Below, in pieces: positions 21,686 through 32,510 of a DNA stretch of 53,733 nt (the first letter of the stretch is position 1; every line of letters starts with the position of its first letter). Under the pieces are notes generated by a model that was not told the DNA's origin, searched no databases, and was given only the letters and a program-made list of their open reading frames with translations. Source of the stretch: Penium margaritaceum (lineage: Eukaryota > Streptophyta > Zygnematophyceae > Desmidiales > Peniaceae); assembly GCA_023375785.1 (NCBI GenBank), contig SZWC01009410.1, positions 37,159-90,891 on the forward strand. Reading direction: 5' to 3'. The translations under genes were made by a program, and so were the position numbers.

Positions 21686-23526
21686 ATGGCAACATGTATT
21701 AAGTACACAAGGTGCAAAAACAACACGAGTTGTTTTAAAGACAAGCACGCTTTGAAGAGTATTACAGAATACACCCTCTCCTTGAACTTATCACTAAGTG
21801 TAGTTGTTCTTAAGAATTTTGCAAAGACGGTGTAATCTAAGTACCAACAAAACATGTTTTAATGGGCAATACTTCTATATGATTGATTCACAATGATTGT
21901 GCAAACACATGTTTTGGGATTACTTAGTGCGTTTTGGATTGTTCTTACACATGTAAATACAAAGCACCAGGCCATTAGGAATGTTGCTTTGTGTCATACG
22001 ATCACGAGGGAGACCATGTGCAGTGTGGGCTACGCTCTCTCTTTGTTATTGTGATGTGAAAAAGTGTTATTTGGCATTGAGTGTGGTTGGCCACCTTGCT
22101 TTTGAGGCAAAGGTTAGCTTATGTGGACATTAATTTGTTGAGTAGTTTGTATCGCTTGGAATGCGTACATGTTTCGTTGCATTTTGCAATGACATTGAAC
22201 ATAAGGTCAGCTTGATGTCACATTGGAATGTTGCTACCTGCAAAAATGTTTGCGTATGTGATCAACATGAAGGTCGCATATAAAACAAAATTCTTCATTT
22301 GTGTACATTGATTTTTCAATACCAACTGACATGGATTTAATCCAGCCAAAATCCTGTCATGGAATAACAAGAGTTGCGCTTGCATTGCTTTCCACCCTCC
22401 TTGGGTTCAATGTGTTCACTAGTACTTTTACAACCTTGAGCGAAAACCACTATGATTGGGGTCTATATCAAGTACTGCTACATGACACGTTCTGATACAT
22501 CATGTATCTTGTGTTAACATTGTTCACTCTTGGAAGGCTTCCTTACACAAGGTGCAACTGGCACCACACTAGAATTCAATCTTGGGTTTTTTCATCGTGC
22601 CAAGGCTGGATTGTTGTGTTGGTGTAGTGGGTCAATGATATCTACACGTGTATATACCCATGTTCCATTTGTCTCATTTCCTTCTTCAAAATTGTATGTG
22701 GAATATCCAACAACAATTGGGACATAGATCAAATGCCCATCGCACATGATCACATGCAATCTTCTACACATTAATGCTCTTGAGCGCCTGAACTATGTCC
22801 ATCGGATCGGCAACTAAGTCATAGCCAAGTTGTTTAAGACTAAGTTAGGACGTGCCCGTGCCCACCACATACACATGCCATCTAAACGTCCAAGATACCC
22901 CAAAGAGCAGTCGAGAATTACAAACGAGCCGTCAACATTCAATGTTCAATTCTCGGCTTCGTTCAGGGCTTTTGGTTTGCCATGGTTTCTTACTTTCACC
23001 ATGGATCGACATAGTCATCCTCGAGCGACGCTTGCACATGAGACTGGATCCTAACTTTACTGGTGTTTATGGATGCCATTGACGCCACTAAACATAGTGT
23101 TGGAAGTAGTTGAATGCTTGCCACCCATGGACGTCTAGATGCTTTTGTACACAACAAGACTTTGTCATAAAAGTTTAAAGACTTGGCAACGGATCTCATC
23201 GCATGCTTGTTAGATGTTGGTTGCATCTCCCGATGACGATGTAAATCGTTGTTGGCGTTGCATTCTGGCATTTACCAGCCACATCCATGGTCTCATCTTC
23301 ATCGTTGCGTACTTTGAATGCCATTGGGCACGGTTGGCAAAATGTTTGGTGTTGGGTGGATGCATGTTGAATGAAGCTTCGCTTTTTTTTTTTGCCTCTT
23401 AGGACAAAATTTTCAAAGTCACTAATAGATACAGCTTAGTCGTGGCTAGTTAGTCCAACTTAGGCCATAGTTAATAAAGAACCAAGAACTTTTCCTAGGC
23501 CTCTCTCAATTCTTACCATCCATGAA
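21686..23526. other. Spacer upstream of the Harbinger transposase, no gene recognised
   Basis: No protein family is recognised on either strand. PIF/Harbinger elements often carry a second Myb/SANT-like gene. I looked for one here, including the minus frame at 23271-22996, and could not support it. I could not locate terminal inverted repeats by eye. Confidence 0.4.
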
Positions 23527-24798
23527 TTGCATCACACCACTACCCACCTTGCAACTATGATTTATAGCGGCAAGAGCAAGGCATGCCTTGTCTTCATCTT
23601 CACCCCCCCAAAGCTATGCATCATCCACGTGCAACCTTGGAAGAACAGAGGAAATGGTTACCCCCGTCGACATGGAAGTGCTCACGGAGCACATTCTTGT
23701 GTTCGCCACACTGCCATCTACCTTGTTTCAAGCTGCCTCATTGTACGCGTCAATTACACAGAGAGGCTTATGCTTAAGCGCTCCCCAACCACTAGGCTAA
23801 TGCACTATAGGTGTACCATGTTTGAGGGATCAATCCTTGTCCGTATCATCTGTGAGGCGGGTTTGACTCCGACGAGACACATCACCGTACAACAGTACGT
23901 GGCGATGTTCCTTGCTCACATGGTCTTCGACAAGGGATAACGACATCGAGTGGAGATGTTTCAACACTCCAAGGAAACGGTTGGTTGAAACTTTTGATGT
24001 GTGATGTGTCGTGTCTTGGAGATTGCTTCTACTGCAATCCATCTATCACTTGGGGAACACGTGTCCCCCAAGATATCGGATTTTTGGAGGTTCATGCCCT
24101 AGTTTAAAGACTGTGTGGGAGCGGTTGCTGGGATCCAAATCCGGGCTTGGGTTCCTACTAAGTGCGAAGGCCCGTATTGAAACCCTAAGGGTGTTAAGTC
24201 ACAAATTGTATTCATTACCGTTAGCTTCGATGACACCATGGCTTGGGTCCATGTTGGCCGGATGGGCAGTGCTCACGATGCTCTTGTTTACCAAGGTGTA
24301 TGCTTCCAAGGGTTCCAGGTTCCAGGAGGAGAGTTATACCTGATTGATGAAGGCTATTCGTTAAACCAACAGCTGCTCACACCTTACCAAGGCGTGCGCT
24401 CCCACTTACGCAAAGATGGTGACAAGGCCCTGGAACTGTAGACGACCGAAGAGTTGTTCAACATGCACCCCTTGGCCCTAAGCATGAGAGTTGAACATGT
24501 TGACCAATTGATGCAAAATTTTGCGGTTGTCTCTGACATGGAGGGATTGTCATTTGAGGTGCAACGTGATATTTTCATTACATGTTGTGTGCTACACAAC
24601 ACGTTCATTGCATGCAGCAATGCATGTGCACATTACAATTGGGATTTTCTTATGAACATGGAAGAAGCCAGTGCCATGTAAGCTAATGATGATGAATATG
24701 ATGATGCAGATTCACCTTTAGAGGTGAGGGTGTTTAGGGACAAGCTTGCTCGTGCTATGTTCATTGCACATTTTATTGATAGAGTTGCACGTAGATGA
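23527..24798 (+). pseudogene. PIF/Harbinger (HARBI1-like) DDE transposase pseudogene, copy 1
   Basis: One plus frame carries the family motifs in order. HYRCTMFEGSILVRIICEAG and HITVQQYVAMFLAHMV are the N-terminal helices. These are followed by FQHSKETV, then FKDCVGAVAGIQIRAWVP (normally F.DC.GALDGTH), GRMGSAHDALVYQG, GGELYLIDEGYSLNQQLLTPY, EELFNMHPLALSMRV and DIFITCCVLHNTF. The enzyme would cut and paste the element by DDE chemistry. The first catalytic Asp is Ala (codon 24127-24129); the second (24277-24279) and third (24346-24348) are Asp. About eight in-frame stops interrupt it, several at expected CGA, CAG or TGG codons. The convincing homology starts near 23780. Confidence 0.85.
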
Positions 24799-25640
24799 GG
24801 AAGGGCATGCAATGATGATTATTGTACGTAGACAATGTACCTACTTCACAGTTTGATAGTGTGCATTTTGTCCCTACATCCTACTAATTCTGTCACATAT
24901 AAACTAAAACTCACATGGTCCAATCCTTCTACAATGCCTACATGAAGAGCCATGGAATGGGGTTGAAGGGAATTGCATTCATATAATCAGCCAAAATATG
25001 GCAACATTTGCCACTCAGGCTCTAACGGAGTTGCCTCTACTACTATCTTGCGTGCACAGTAACCCCTATTGTATGCACTCCTTGTGGCCATGCTCAGATG
25101 TGCATTGGGATAATAGCTACACCGGGTGAAGTCCTTGACTATGAAACCCACAAAAGAAGGAGGAAATCCTAACATGAGGAGCACGTAGCTTTCGCGGTGC
25201 AGATGTAAATCCGTCAACATGCCACACAAAACAAAAAACAATGAAAAAAAATGGACAATAGCATCATGCATAACAAGAATGTAGTGGTGAAGGAAATGAA
25301 GGCATCGGCAATGGAAAAGCATGGTTCTTGTGATTACTTTAATTATGTGATTGCTGGTTTGAGTGGAGGGTGTGGCTGTAGGGCAGCTGGGTAAGTCGAC
25401 TTGAGAGGCTCCCATATTTAGGACTGAGGGCGAGAATTCTACAAGGCGTGGAGCACTCGAGGCAATGACAATGGGGTGAGGAGCCACCCTACGCGGATTG
25501 GTGGGGTTGGACGCCATGGCGTGTGACAAGCGGGAGGGGTTTGCGAACAAGGGTAGATGGTAGGGGATCTCAATACAGACCTGCTTCAAGACAGAGAAGA
25601 AGTCGTTTTGAGTATGTGCAACTTACGCACAGACTGACTA
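24799..25640. other. Spacer with a 200-codon minus frame of unknown meaning
   Basis: Minus 25589-24987 is open for 200 codons with no recognised domain. The middle is hydrophobic (around HYILVMHDAIVHFFSLFFVL), but nearby codons are A/T-rich by composition. In copy 2 (46345-45800) the frame is 181 codons, with an in-frame deletion of about 10 codons and an earlier stop. I do not claim a gene. Confidence 0.3.
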
Positions 25641-25748
25641 CGACTTTGGAGTAATCCCACCCGTCGTATTTTGGCGTCGAGGTCGAACGGCAGACACCCT
25701 TGTCATTGCAAAATCGATTTCACGACAAGCAAAGCAGGGTGTTCCGGC

Positions 25749-25766
25749 GAAGCATGCGCATGCTTC
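25749..25766. other. Perfect 18-bp palindrome
   Basis: GAAGCATGCGCATGCTTC equals its own reverse complement. With flanks GGCG and CTCGCC it extends to a near-perfect 26-bp dyad. It is unchanged in copy 2 at 46505-46522. It could be a binding site for a dimeric factor or chance. Confidence 0.7.
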
Positions 25767-26402
25767 TCGCCAACACGATTTGGTGTGGTCACACGAGTGC
25801 TGGCGATAACTTTGGGCCCATTTCGCGGCAGATTTTAAAAAATGTAAAATAGCTTTCAGCAGAAAGCCAACAGGGGATTGGTGGAAGAATGGACCGAAAC
25901 ATGAGAACCATGTACGACATGTTTGAAATCGTCGCCAAACGGCTTCGCTCCCGTTTTTTGGAGGTTACCAGGCGCGCCAATCGTCTTTCACTTAGCTGAG
26001 TTGTGGTACGTTGTAAAGGAAGTGGATGCAGTTTCCGGAAATCCGCGATGAAGAAGTTGGCTGTACGCGGTAGCAGTTCGGGGCCCGGGAGAACGAGAAC
26101 GAGGACAAATGGAGCCACATGGGTCGGGCCAGGGAATCTGAGGGGGTTCGTGGTTGGCTTGAATGGAACCATTCCGCAGTTTGACGCAGTTGAACCGGAT
26201 AGAGTACACATGTCCATCGATGTTGCTGTCCTGATTCGGTTCGTGCGAATCTCCATCGGTAATTGCGGCGCTTGACGGCAGGTCGTTCAGTTGTCCTCCT
26301 GTCTCCCTAACGACGCCCGTAGCTGTTCACGCTGCTTTTGCTGCCTACTCTGATCCATTGCTGGATTTGCTCTGTTGTACTTGTGCGCCAGCAGGCCAGA
26401 AT

Positions 26403-26590
26403 CCATGCCAGCCACCCGCCGCAGCCGGAGATTAGCCGGAAAGCCGAGCAAGCATGTCGTACGAGCATGGAGGATCGAACGTTCACAGATCGTTTCGAAA
26501 TCTCCAGAACGTGTTCAAAATCGTATCCTATTAGACACGGGAGGGCTCGCGAGGATTTTGGCCTGGCTGCCCCTGGTGCCCCAATATTGA
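26403..26590 (+). CDS. Possible first exon with basic N-terminus, copy 1 (tentative)
   Basis: An ATG at 26403 begins MPATRRSRRLAGKPSKHV and stays open to 26590. The Arg-rich TRRSRRLAGK start is the kind seen at the N-terminus of nuclear proteins. It lies inside the GC island with promoter-like sequence upstream. Between copies the frame has two silent and two replacement changes (L to V, T to M) in the part I compared, so there is no strong evidence of constraint. I cannot identify a family or a reliable splice donor. Confidence 0.3.
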
Positions 26591-26870
26591 TATCGTTTGC
26601 CGCCCCAAACTCTGCCCAGTCTGTGGAGTCATCCAGCCGGTCCGAGAGCGTTTCAGTCAGCCAGCCGGTCCCTCGCACTCTACAGCCAATGTGCGCTTCT
26701 CTGTCGCAGCTGCGGGTGTCAAGGGTCCTCAGCAATTCATGTACGGACGATGGCCCTCACCTCTGCTGCTGCTCGTGCTCTTGCTGGCACACTGCAGCCA
26801 CTTCTCGGGAGAATCGAATGCCAGGTGGTCCCAGCGCACACGCGGCATTGGAATGCGTTCTAAACCAAAC

Positions 26871-29519
26871 GATTGTGCGATATACCGTACTGCAACTTAG
26901 GTTAATTAAATATTTATTCAGAGGTTCATTTGTATTTGTGTGGAATTGGCATTGTTTATTTTGTACTTGTGTGTAACGTGGGTTTGGCTCTCCTTGTATC
27001 CTTCATTTGTTCTGTGAGTCATGTTCAAGGCTTCACATTTCTTCGACCTCTACGCCTTGACTGCACAGATTTGCGCAGTCTACACCGAGTAGCCTACAAC
27101 ATCGGTCATGGACTGGTTGCTCACATGAGCGGCAAGTCCATGCGTGTGACGTGACAATAACGTGGCAAGCTGTCTGGCGCCATCACTAGCACACATAGTA
27201 ATGTTGATTTCAACAAGTTGAATTCGAAGAGTCAAATCCATAGTCCGTTTGGACTTGAACAAAGCCAACTAGGAGTTTTTCTATGCTTGTACAGAGATCA
27301 ATCCTCATATTTTGTAAGTGAATGGAATGAATATAGCCAAGAAAAAATTCATTTAAGAAATAAAATTCAAAATTATCAAAATTTCACGTGGCATTACGGT
27401 ACTTGTAACAATGTTCCTTCTCGATCAGTTGCTTACAACCAAAGCAAAGCGAATTCTATTTGACGAAAATGAAGTTTATTGTAGCCGAATCGGGAAAAGG
27501 CGTACATGGGATCCTCTACAACCAACCAAGAAAAGTGGACTAGAACTCAAAGATACATGTTTGTAGCTAACATGTGGACCAACACCAACATGTGTTTCAA
27601 AAGAAGAATGTCCTCAAACACCCATTCCATTAGCCTTGAAGGGAACCTCAAAAGCAACAAAATATCAGGAGCAGATACACTCCTAGCATCCTAATGTACA
27701 AGAGTGAAAATTACACTCTTCATAGCCATCATCGGATAAGAACTCAAGTAATGCAACATGACCTCCCACATCGCACTAAATTTTGTTGTCGCATGTAGCT
27801 CAAAGGTCCATCACATGAACAAGCACTCACTTGCATCATTTCCTTCACCACCCACCATGAAAACGTTTTGTGATTCATGCATGAAGCTCTATACACCATA
27901 ATAGGTCGTAGTAAAACTCCACAACCACTTTGACCTTCACAAGGTCTGGCAACCCACTGCATGGAAATTCCCTCAATGGAATCAACTTGGACCTCACAAA
28001 GGAAGAATGAAATCGTCATTTTTGAAACATTTGAGGTTGTAAGCATTTCTGTAATGGCTAGGGTCACCACTCTTAAACGTCTCCAACCCTCCTCTCAACT
28101 TTCTTTAAGTGTCCCAAATGATGAAGATGCTCCAAAAACATGTGGCGACACTCATAGCGATGAACAACGTAGAAAAACCTTTTTTTTCATTTAACTCCAT
28201 ACCAAGCCCTTCATTGTTCCAACAAGTATGAAGTACTCACCACGTATATTTCTCCATTGAACCCTTTTTCCCAGCCTCACATTTCTATCCTTTCACATGA
28301 AATCTTCCTTTACACATGCGTAGGAATTGCACACATGCCTAGTTTGCTTGAACAAATTGCCCATTCTATTAAGTACAAGAAGATAAAATACCACATTTTT
28401 TTAGTCAACCGTGTTAGGTACATGCTCTTGCCAAAATGGATTAACACGGAAAGACCGACTCATGCCATGTTGTGAATGTCGATGCCCATCGCGCCATGGA
28501 TGATCATGAATATGTGTTGACCCATGCATTAAACCATGAGGCTAAGACAGGCACATAAAAATACAAGAGAAAAACAAAAATGACGTCAGAAATGAAGACA
28601 TTAGAGTGGCAACAACATCGTAAAGATTACGATAAAAACAATAATGACGACCAAAATGACAGTGTATAGAATAACGACAACAACAATGTTGAGTTTATTT
28701 CTCACACTCCTTCCATAATATGGAACCCTAGTGCTTTATTCACAAAAAAAAGTATGAACTTGCAAGCTTAGGCAGACTTCTAAGAATTAAACAACATAAC
28801 CATGAACAACTAGTATCCTCTTTCCCAAGTAGACAAGATCTTTTTCCAAATCGAAGAGCAAATTCTTTCACCAACATGAAAATGTAGAGGATGTATGAGT
28901 ACATATGTGGACTTGATAAGTGCGTTGGATACACAATGTTTGGAACCTCTTATATGAAATTTAAGTTGATACTAATGTTTTGTTGACAAATAAGGAACAC
29001 AAACAGATAGATAGAAATGATGAAAAGTATTTTTGTAGCATCTTCACAACAAGGTGGTCATGTCCACAAACATTTGGATCAAAATCATACTACAAATACA
29101 AAATGGAAATACTCAAGTTTTCCTTCATTTATAAGAAATGAATGGTTTTTGCAAAGATGTAGAGGTGCAACCTTGTTTGTTATATGATAAAGATGTTCAC
29201 CAAGATCATGAGTGGCATAGGGATGCAGATGGATACACAATATTACAAATATGAGCACTTTGTTCACACTCACCGAGGTATGGTAAGTCACACGCATTTT
29301 ATACACTTATAGATGGTTGTACAGGTATATCCATAGAAAGGTGACCTATTAGAAGGCTGTAAGGATTTTATCATAAGCATGCTAATAATTTTTGGAACAC
29401 CTAGTGAAAGCAAAGTTTTTGAAAAAATATTTTTGGTCTTTTTATATGCTCTTTGGCGTATGCACAAGACACTTTGATGCATACGGGTCACTTTTACACA
29501 TAAAAAAAAATACTAAACT
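26871..29519. other. AT-rich spacer with an uncertain plus frame
   Basis: In copy 1 the plus frames 27961-28194 and 28257-28475 are two halves of what is one 166-codon frame in copy 2 (48719-49219). The break is a length change at a T run near 28185. Downstream, 28560-28770 can be read as an Asn/Asp-rich stretch. No known domain. The rest is AT-rich with nothing recognisable. Confidence 0.35.
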
Positions 29520-30320
29520 GGCCGAGCCCCTCCCCCCTGGCACCCCCCCTTGTGTGTATAAGGCAATCATATGAGGGGCTTTTCATTGTGGAAGTTGCAA
29601 AACATACACTAGTCTACGTCTCCGGTATTCTTAGAAAGTACTTCACATGATTACACTTGTGTCTCTATATTATATTACCCCACATACACCGTCCATGAAC
29701 TTGTTTCATGGAATCTTTCATTGTTTGGGAGGGGGAAAGTGGGAACACAAGTGCATTGACATCACAGGGTCCACCCCTCCCATTGTATAAAGCGAGTGTA
29801 CGAGGGGGTGTATGTGGTCGTAATTGTGAAACATACATTAGCGTACGTATTACAACTTCCTAGAAAATCTCTCACGAGGCTATAATACTTCCGTTTTACT
29901 CCCCCCACATACATCGTCTCAAATACTTTCTCATTTTGAGGAGGGGGTGAGTGACGGGTCCATTGACATTTCTTGGTTCCCCTTTTGGATTGTATAAGGG
30001 TAGTATATGTTTGTTTTCATATGGTGGAAGTTATGAAAGCTATAGTCATGTACATCTTGCAATTGCCTTAAAAATATCTCACAAAAGTACACTAGTGTCA
30101 CTTTTGAAGCCCCTACCATGTACACCATCTCATACACTTGCCTTGTAAAAATTTCCTTTTTATTATGGGTGGAGATACAGGTCCGTTAACTTCACTTGGT
30201 CCCACCACCCCCTCCCAAGTGTACGAGGCAAGTGTACGAGGGGTTGAATATGGCAGAAGTTGTAAAATGTGTACTTGTGTAAATCTTGTCAATTCCCTGA
30301 TTTATGTGAGTGGGGTTGGA
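29520..30320 (+). repeat. Four-unit tandem repeat, about 205-245 bp per unit, copy 1
   Basis: Units begin near 29525, 29770, 29975 and 30200. Each has a C-rich lead (CCCCTCCC type), a TGTATAAGG or TGTACGAGG word, GTGGAAGTTG or GCAGAAGTTG, ACATACACTAG or a similar word, and a TCTCAC.A block. The units are well diverged from each other. The same repeat lies at 50290-51090. Confidence 0.65.
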
Positions 30321-30324
30321 AGAT

Positions 30325-30640
30325 TGGTTTTGTAATTATTTGAGTATCTTGATTGTAAGTGATTTGAGTGGGGGAGTCCAAAAACCCCCTTGTTATGAAA
30401 GGGAAAATTCTCGGCCTTGCTACCATGGAGATTAGCAAGAGCCCCTACAAGCAACAAAAAGACTCATAACCTCAGGGATGGGTTTGGGCAAGGTTTGACT
30501 ATTCTAATACCAAGGTTGGGAGTTAGTTGATTGGGGGGTTCGAAATCCCCCATACAATAGAAGGGATTTTGTTGGGCTGTGCTATCGAGGAGCCGATAAG
30601 GAGCTCGGGAAATGGAAAGAATGTAACCATGCCAAGAGCT
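30325..30640 (+). repeat. Dimeric repeat with tRNA T-arm-like hairpins, copy 1
   Basis: Two related units of about 162 bp each contain a G-run/C-run hairpin: GGGGGAGTCCAAAAACCCCC near 30371 and GGGGGGTTCGAAATCCCCC at 30533-30551. Each is followed by a related AAGGGA...GGGCTGTGCTA type tail. The second hairpin matches the Pol III B box (GGTTCGA..CC). An A-box-like TGGGCAAGG lies about 50 bp upstream, near 30485. It could be a tRNA-derived SINE. There is no cloverleaf, so it is not called a tRNA. Confidence 0.45.
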
Positions 30641-30904
30641 TAATTAGGGGAGGTATTGTTTCTCATTAACTACCGTCACTGTTAAGAGAACATGATTCAC
30701 GTGAGAGAAAGACAAAAGGACATGAAATGGTTACTAACATCAATACAAATATGACAAGTCACGTACTTAGGATCAATATAGGTAACAAAATCTTTCACCA
30801 TCTTTTTTCAAACATGTTTGATACGACATGGAAATTATTCATGGTGCCAAGACGGCCTTCTCCACTCCAACTCCAAGTGAATAGAGGATAAAAAACTATT
30901 CTTC

Positions 30905-31387
30905 GGCCACCAGCCCTATATTCCTTGCTTGCTTGTGTTCTTTACAACAAAGGACATCATTTTTGTAGTTTCCCATAGCGAGCCAACATCTCAAAGAGTA
31001 GCAGACAACAACATTGGACACCTCAATCACATGTGGAGTCTTGAAGGAGCAACATGCAAACACCCAACCTTGGAGCATATTACGAGGAGTGACTGGGACT
31101 TGACAAAATGTATGAGAGAATTACACGCATAAATTGAGGAGGTACTCCAACCCTCCATTATTTTTATCAAGGACATCACATGTTGTGACAAACACGGAGA
31201 GACTTAGAAAAACGTTTCAGACCACCTGGAATCCAAAATGAAGGAGGAGCCAATCTTCTTCTACCAAACAAAATTCTCCAACTTCATTGAGGTGCCTTAC
31301 AACTCCGACGAGGAAGCAGACATCCCTCTCATCAAACCGAGGCTCATGGAAACCAAAGAAATCATCAACTTCTTCACTTCCAAGTAA
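30905..31387 (+). pseudogene. Unrecognised reading frame just upstream of an LTR, copy 1
   Basis: A single plus frame can be followed for about 150 codons: FFTTKDIIFVVSHSEPTSQR, then IGHLNHMWSLEGATC, SDWDLTKCMRELHA, stop, IEEVLQPSI, KHGET, stop, KNVSDHLESKMKEEPIFFYQ, NFIEVPYNSDEEADIPLI, METKEIINFFTSK, stop at 31387. The first internal stop is Leu in copy 2; the second is a stop in both. It ends about 50 bp before the polypurine tract, where a retrotransposon's last protein would end, yet it shows no copia RNase H or gypsy motif. Function unknown. Confidence 0.45.
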
Positions 31388-31428
31388 TTTTGAGGTGATC
31401 TACGCTCATCTTTACTAGCCCAAGTATG

Positions 31429-31437
31429 AAGGGGGAG
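31429..31437 (+). other. Polypurine tract, copia style
   Basis: AAGGGGGAG directly precedes TGTT of the following LTR. This is the usual arrangement at Ty1/copia 3' LTRs (GAGGGGGAGTGTTGGA). Copy 2 keeps the more canonical TGTTGGAGTATA at 52208. Confidence 0.55.
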
Positions 31438-32370
31438 TGTTCGAGTATAATGATAAGTGCGCTAGATTTATGCTTTAACTTGGCGTAATGGTATTCTGAT
31501 TCGGAGCCTTCTACAACAACTTAAAAACTTGTTTTGTGGTTTATCGGGAAGATTTTCACGGGGATTTTCCCATTGTACTGGCCAAAGAATATCTGGTTTC
31601 TAGTCCAAGTTGTCGTGTTCATGACTCGGACGTGGACAACTTGTTCAACATCGTGGAGGACAAACCTCGGCCACCTAGCCGATGTTACTGTCCAACATTG
31701 GACAACTTGGAAACTGCCTCACACAAGGCAACATGGGGTAAACAGTCCTACGATGCTGTTCTCCATCATTATACAAGTAGTAGCGAGGTTTCCTAACACA
31801 TGCACAACCTTATACAACAATGTCTGCATCATCGGCTAGGCCTCCATTGTTCAAAGGCGCTTTACTACATCAACATCTGGGATTGTAGGGACCATTACCA
31901 ATGATGCAACAGCGGGGACCATTATGACCACTACAATTGGGATCGCCGGGAACGTCACATATGGTACAAGCCAGGGTTGTAGTATAAAAGGAAGCCTTTA
32001 GCTACCACTACAAGAACTCAATATTCTTGACTACCTCAGCAACAAATACCACCACCACCCCTTCAAGTCAGCCTTATGACTTCGCGTTGAGATGTAGATC
32101 CACATAGAGTTCTCTTCCGTTGACCTAGTGAGCCTAATAGTTCTGCGAGCTTGGTTAGGAGGCGCCCTGACTCCTTGAAGGCCTATGAACGTGCAAGACA
32201 TGCCGAGACACTTACCACAAGGTTGGGAGCCTAGAAAGGCGTTGGGTCCAGCTTGGGGTAGGAATAGAGTTAGAGCACGTTGTTGTACATAAGCTATTGT
32301 GAGACTTTTACTTAGAATCTCTATACTTGTCCTTGTGTTTTCATTATATAGTCAAATATCCCCCCAAAAA
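31438..32370 (+). repeat. Candidate 3' (or solo) LTR, copy 1
   Basis: It starts with TGTTCGAGTATA after a polypurine tract. In copy 2 the ends are TGTTGG and CCAACA (52208-53140), the standard inverted ends of an LTR. It contains a TATA box (TATAAAAG at 31983-31990) about 545 bp from the start. Before this are short repeated words in the U3-like part (GGGACCATTA.CAATG... and GGGACCATTATGACCA). No second LTR copy is present within the same block, so it is either the 3' end of a truncated element or solo. Confidence 0.5.
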
Positions 32371-32510
32371 CCGAACAGTTTATTCCTTTCGTTTTGTATC
32401 TTTTCTTACAATGTTTACAAGTCTACTTGAGCAAGTCAAGGTTCTCGCACGATAGTAAGGCCTACTCAGCCTTTGTTGTGGTCGTGCAAAAGTCTAACAA
32501 AGGTCAATTC

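Larger units (their letters stand above)
25640..26870. other. GC-rich island with overlapping open frames, copy 1
   Basis: This 1.2-kb stretch is markedly richer in G+C and CpG than both flanks. It has E2F-like TTTCGCGGC near 25827, a CCAAT box in GGCGCGCCAATCG near 25971, and open frames on both strands (26256-25789 minus, 26735-26307 minus, 26338-26976 plus). Such islands often mark promoters and first exons in plants. Long overlapping frames are partly a by-product of high GC. No RNA evidence is available here. Confidence 0.5.

Noticed and set aside
22996..23271. Minus frame considered as the Myb/SANT-like partner of the Harbinger transposase
   Set aside because: I could not find the Trp-spaced helices of that family in any frame, and the region is only loosely open.
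24987..25589. 200-codon minus open frame as a possible gene
   Set aside because: No domain, not preserved in length in copy 2, and amino-acid make-up follows base composition. Kept only as a note on the spacer.
26691..26900. Signal-peptide-like stretch (PLLLLVLLLAHC) in a plus frame
   Set aside because: The Leu run comes from CTGCTGCTGCTCGTGCTC-type GC-rich codons in one of several overlapping frames, with no upstream gene structure to support a secreted protein.
30533..30551. A tRNA gene suggested by the T-arm hairpin
   Set aside because: There is no acceptor stem, D-arm or anticodon arm at the right spacing. Only the B-box-like arm is convincing, so it is reported as a SINE-like repeat at most.
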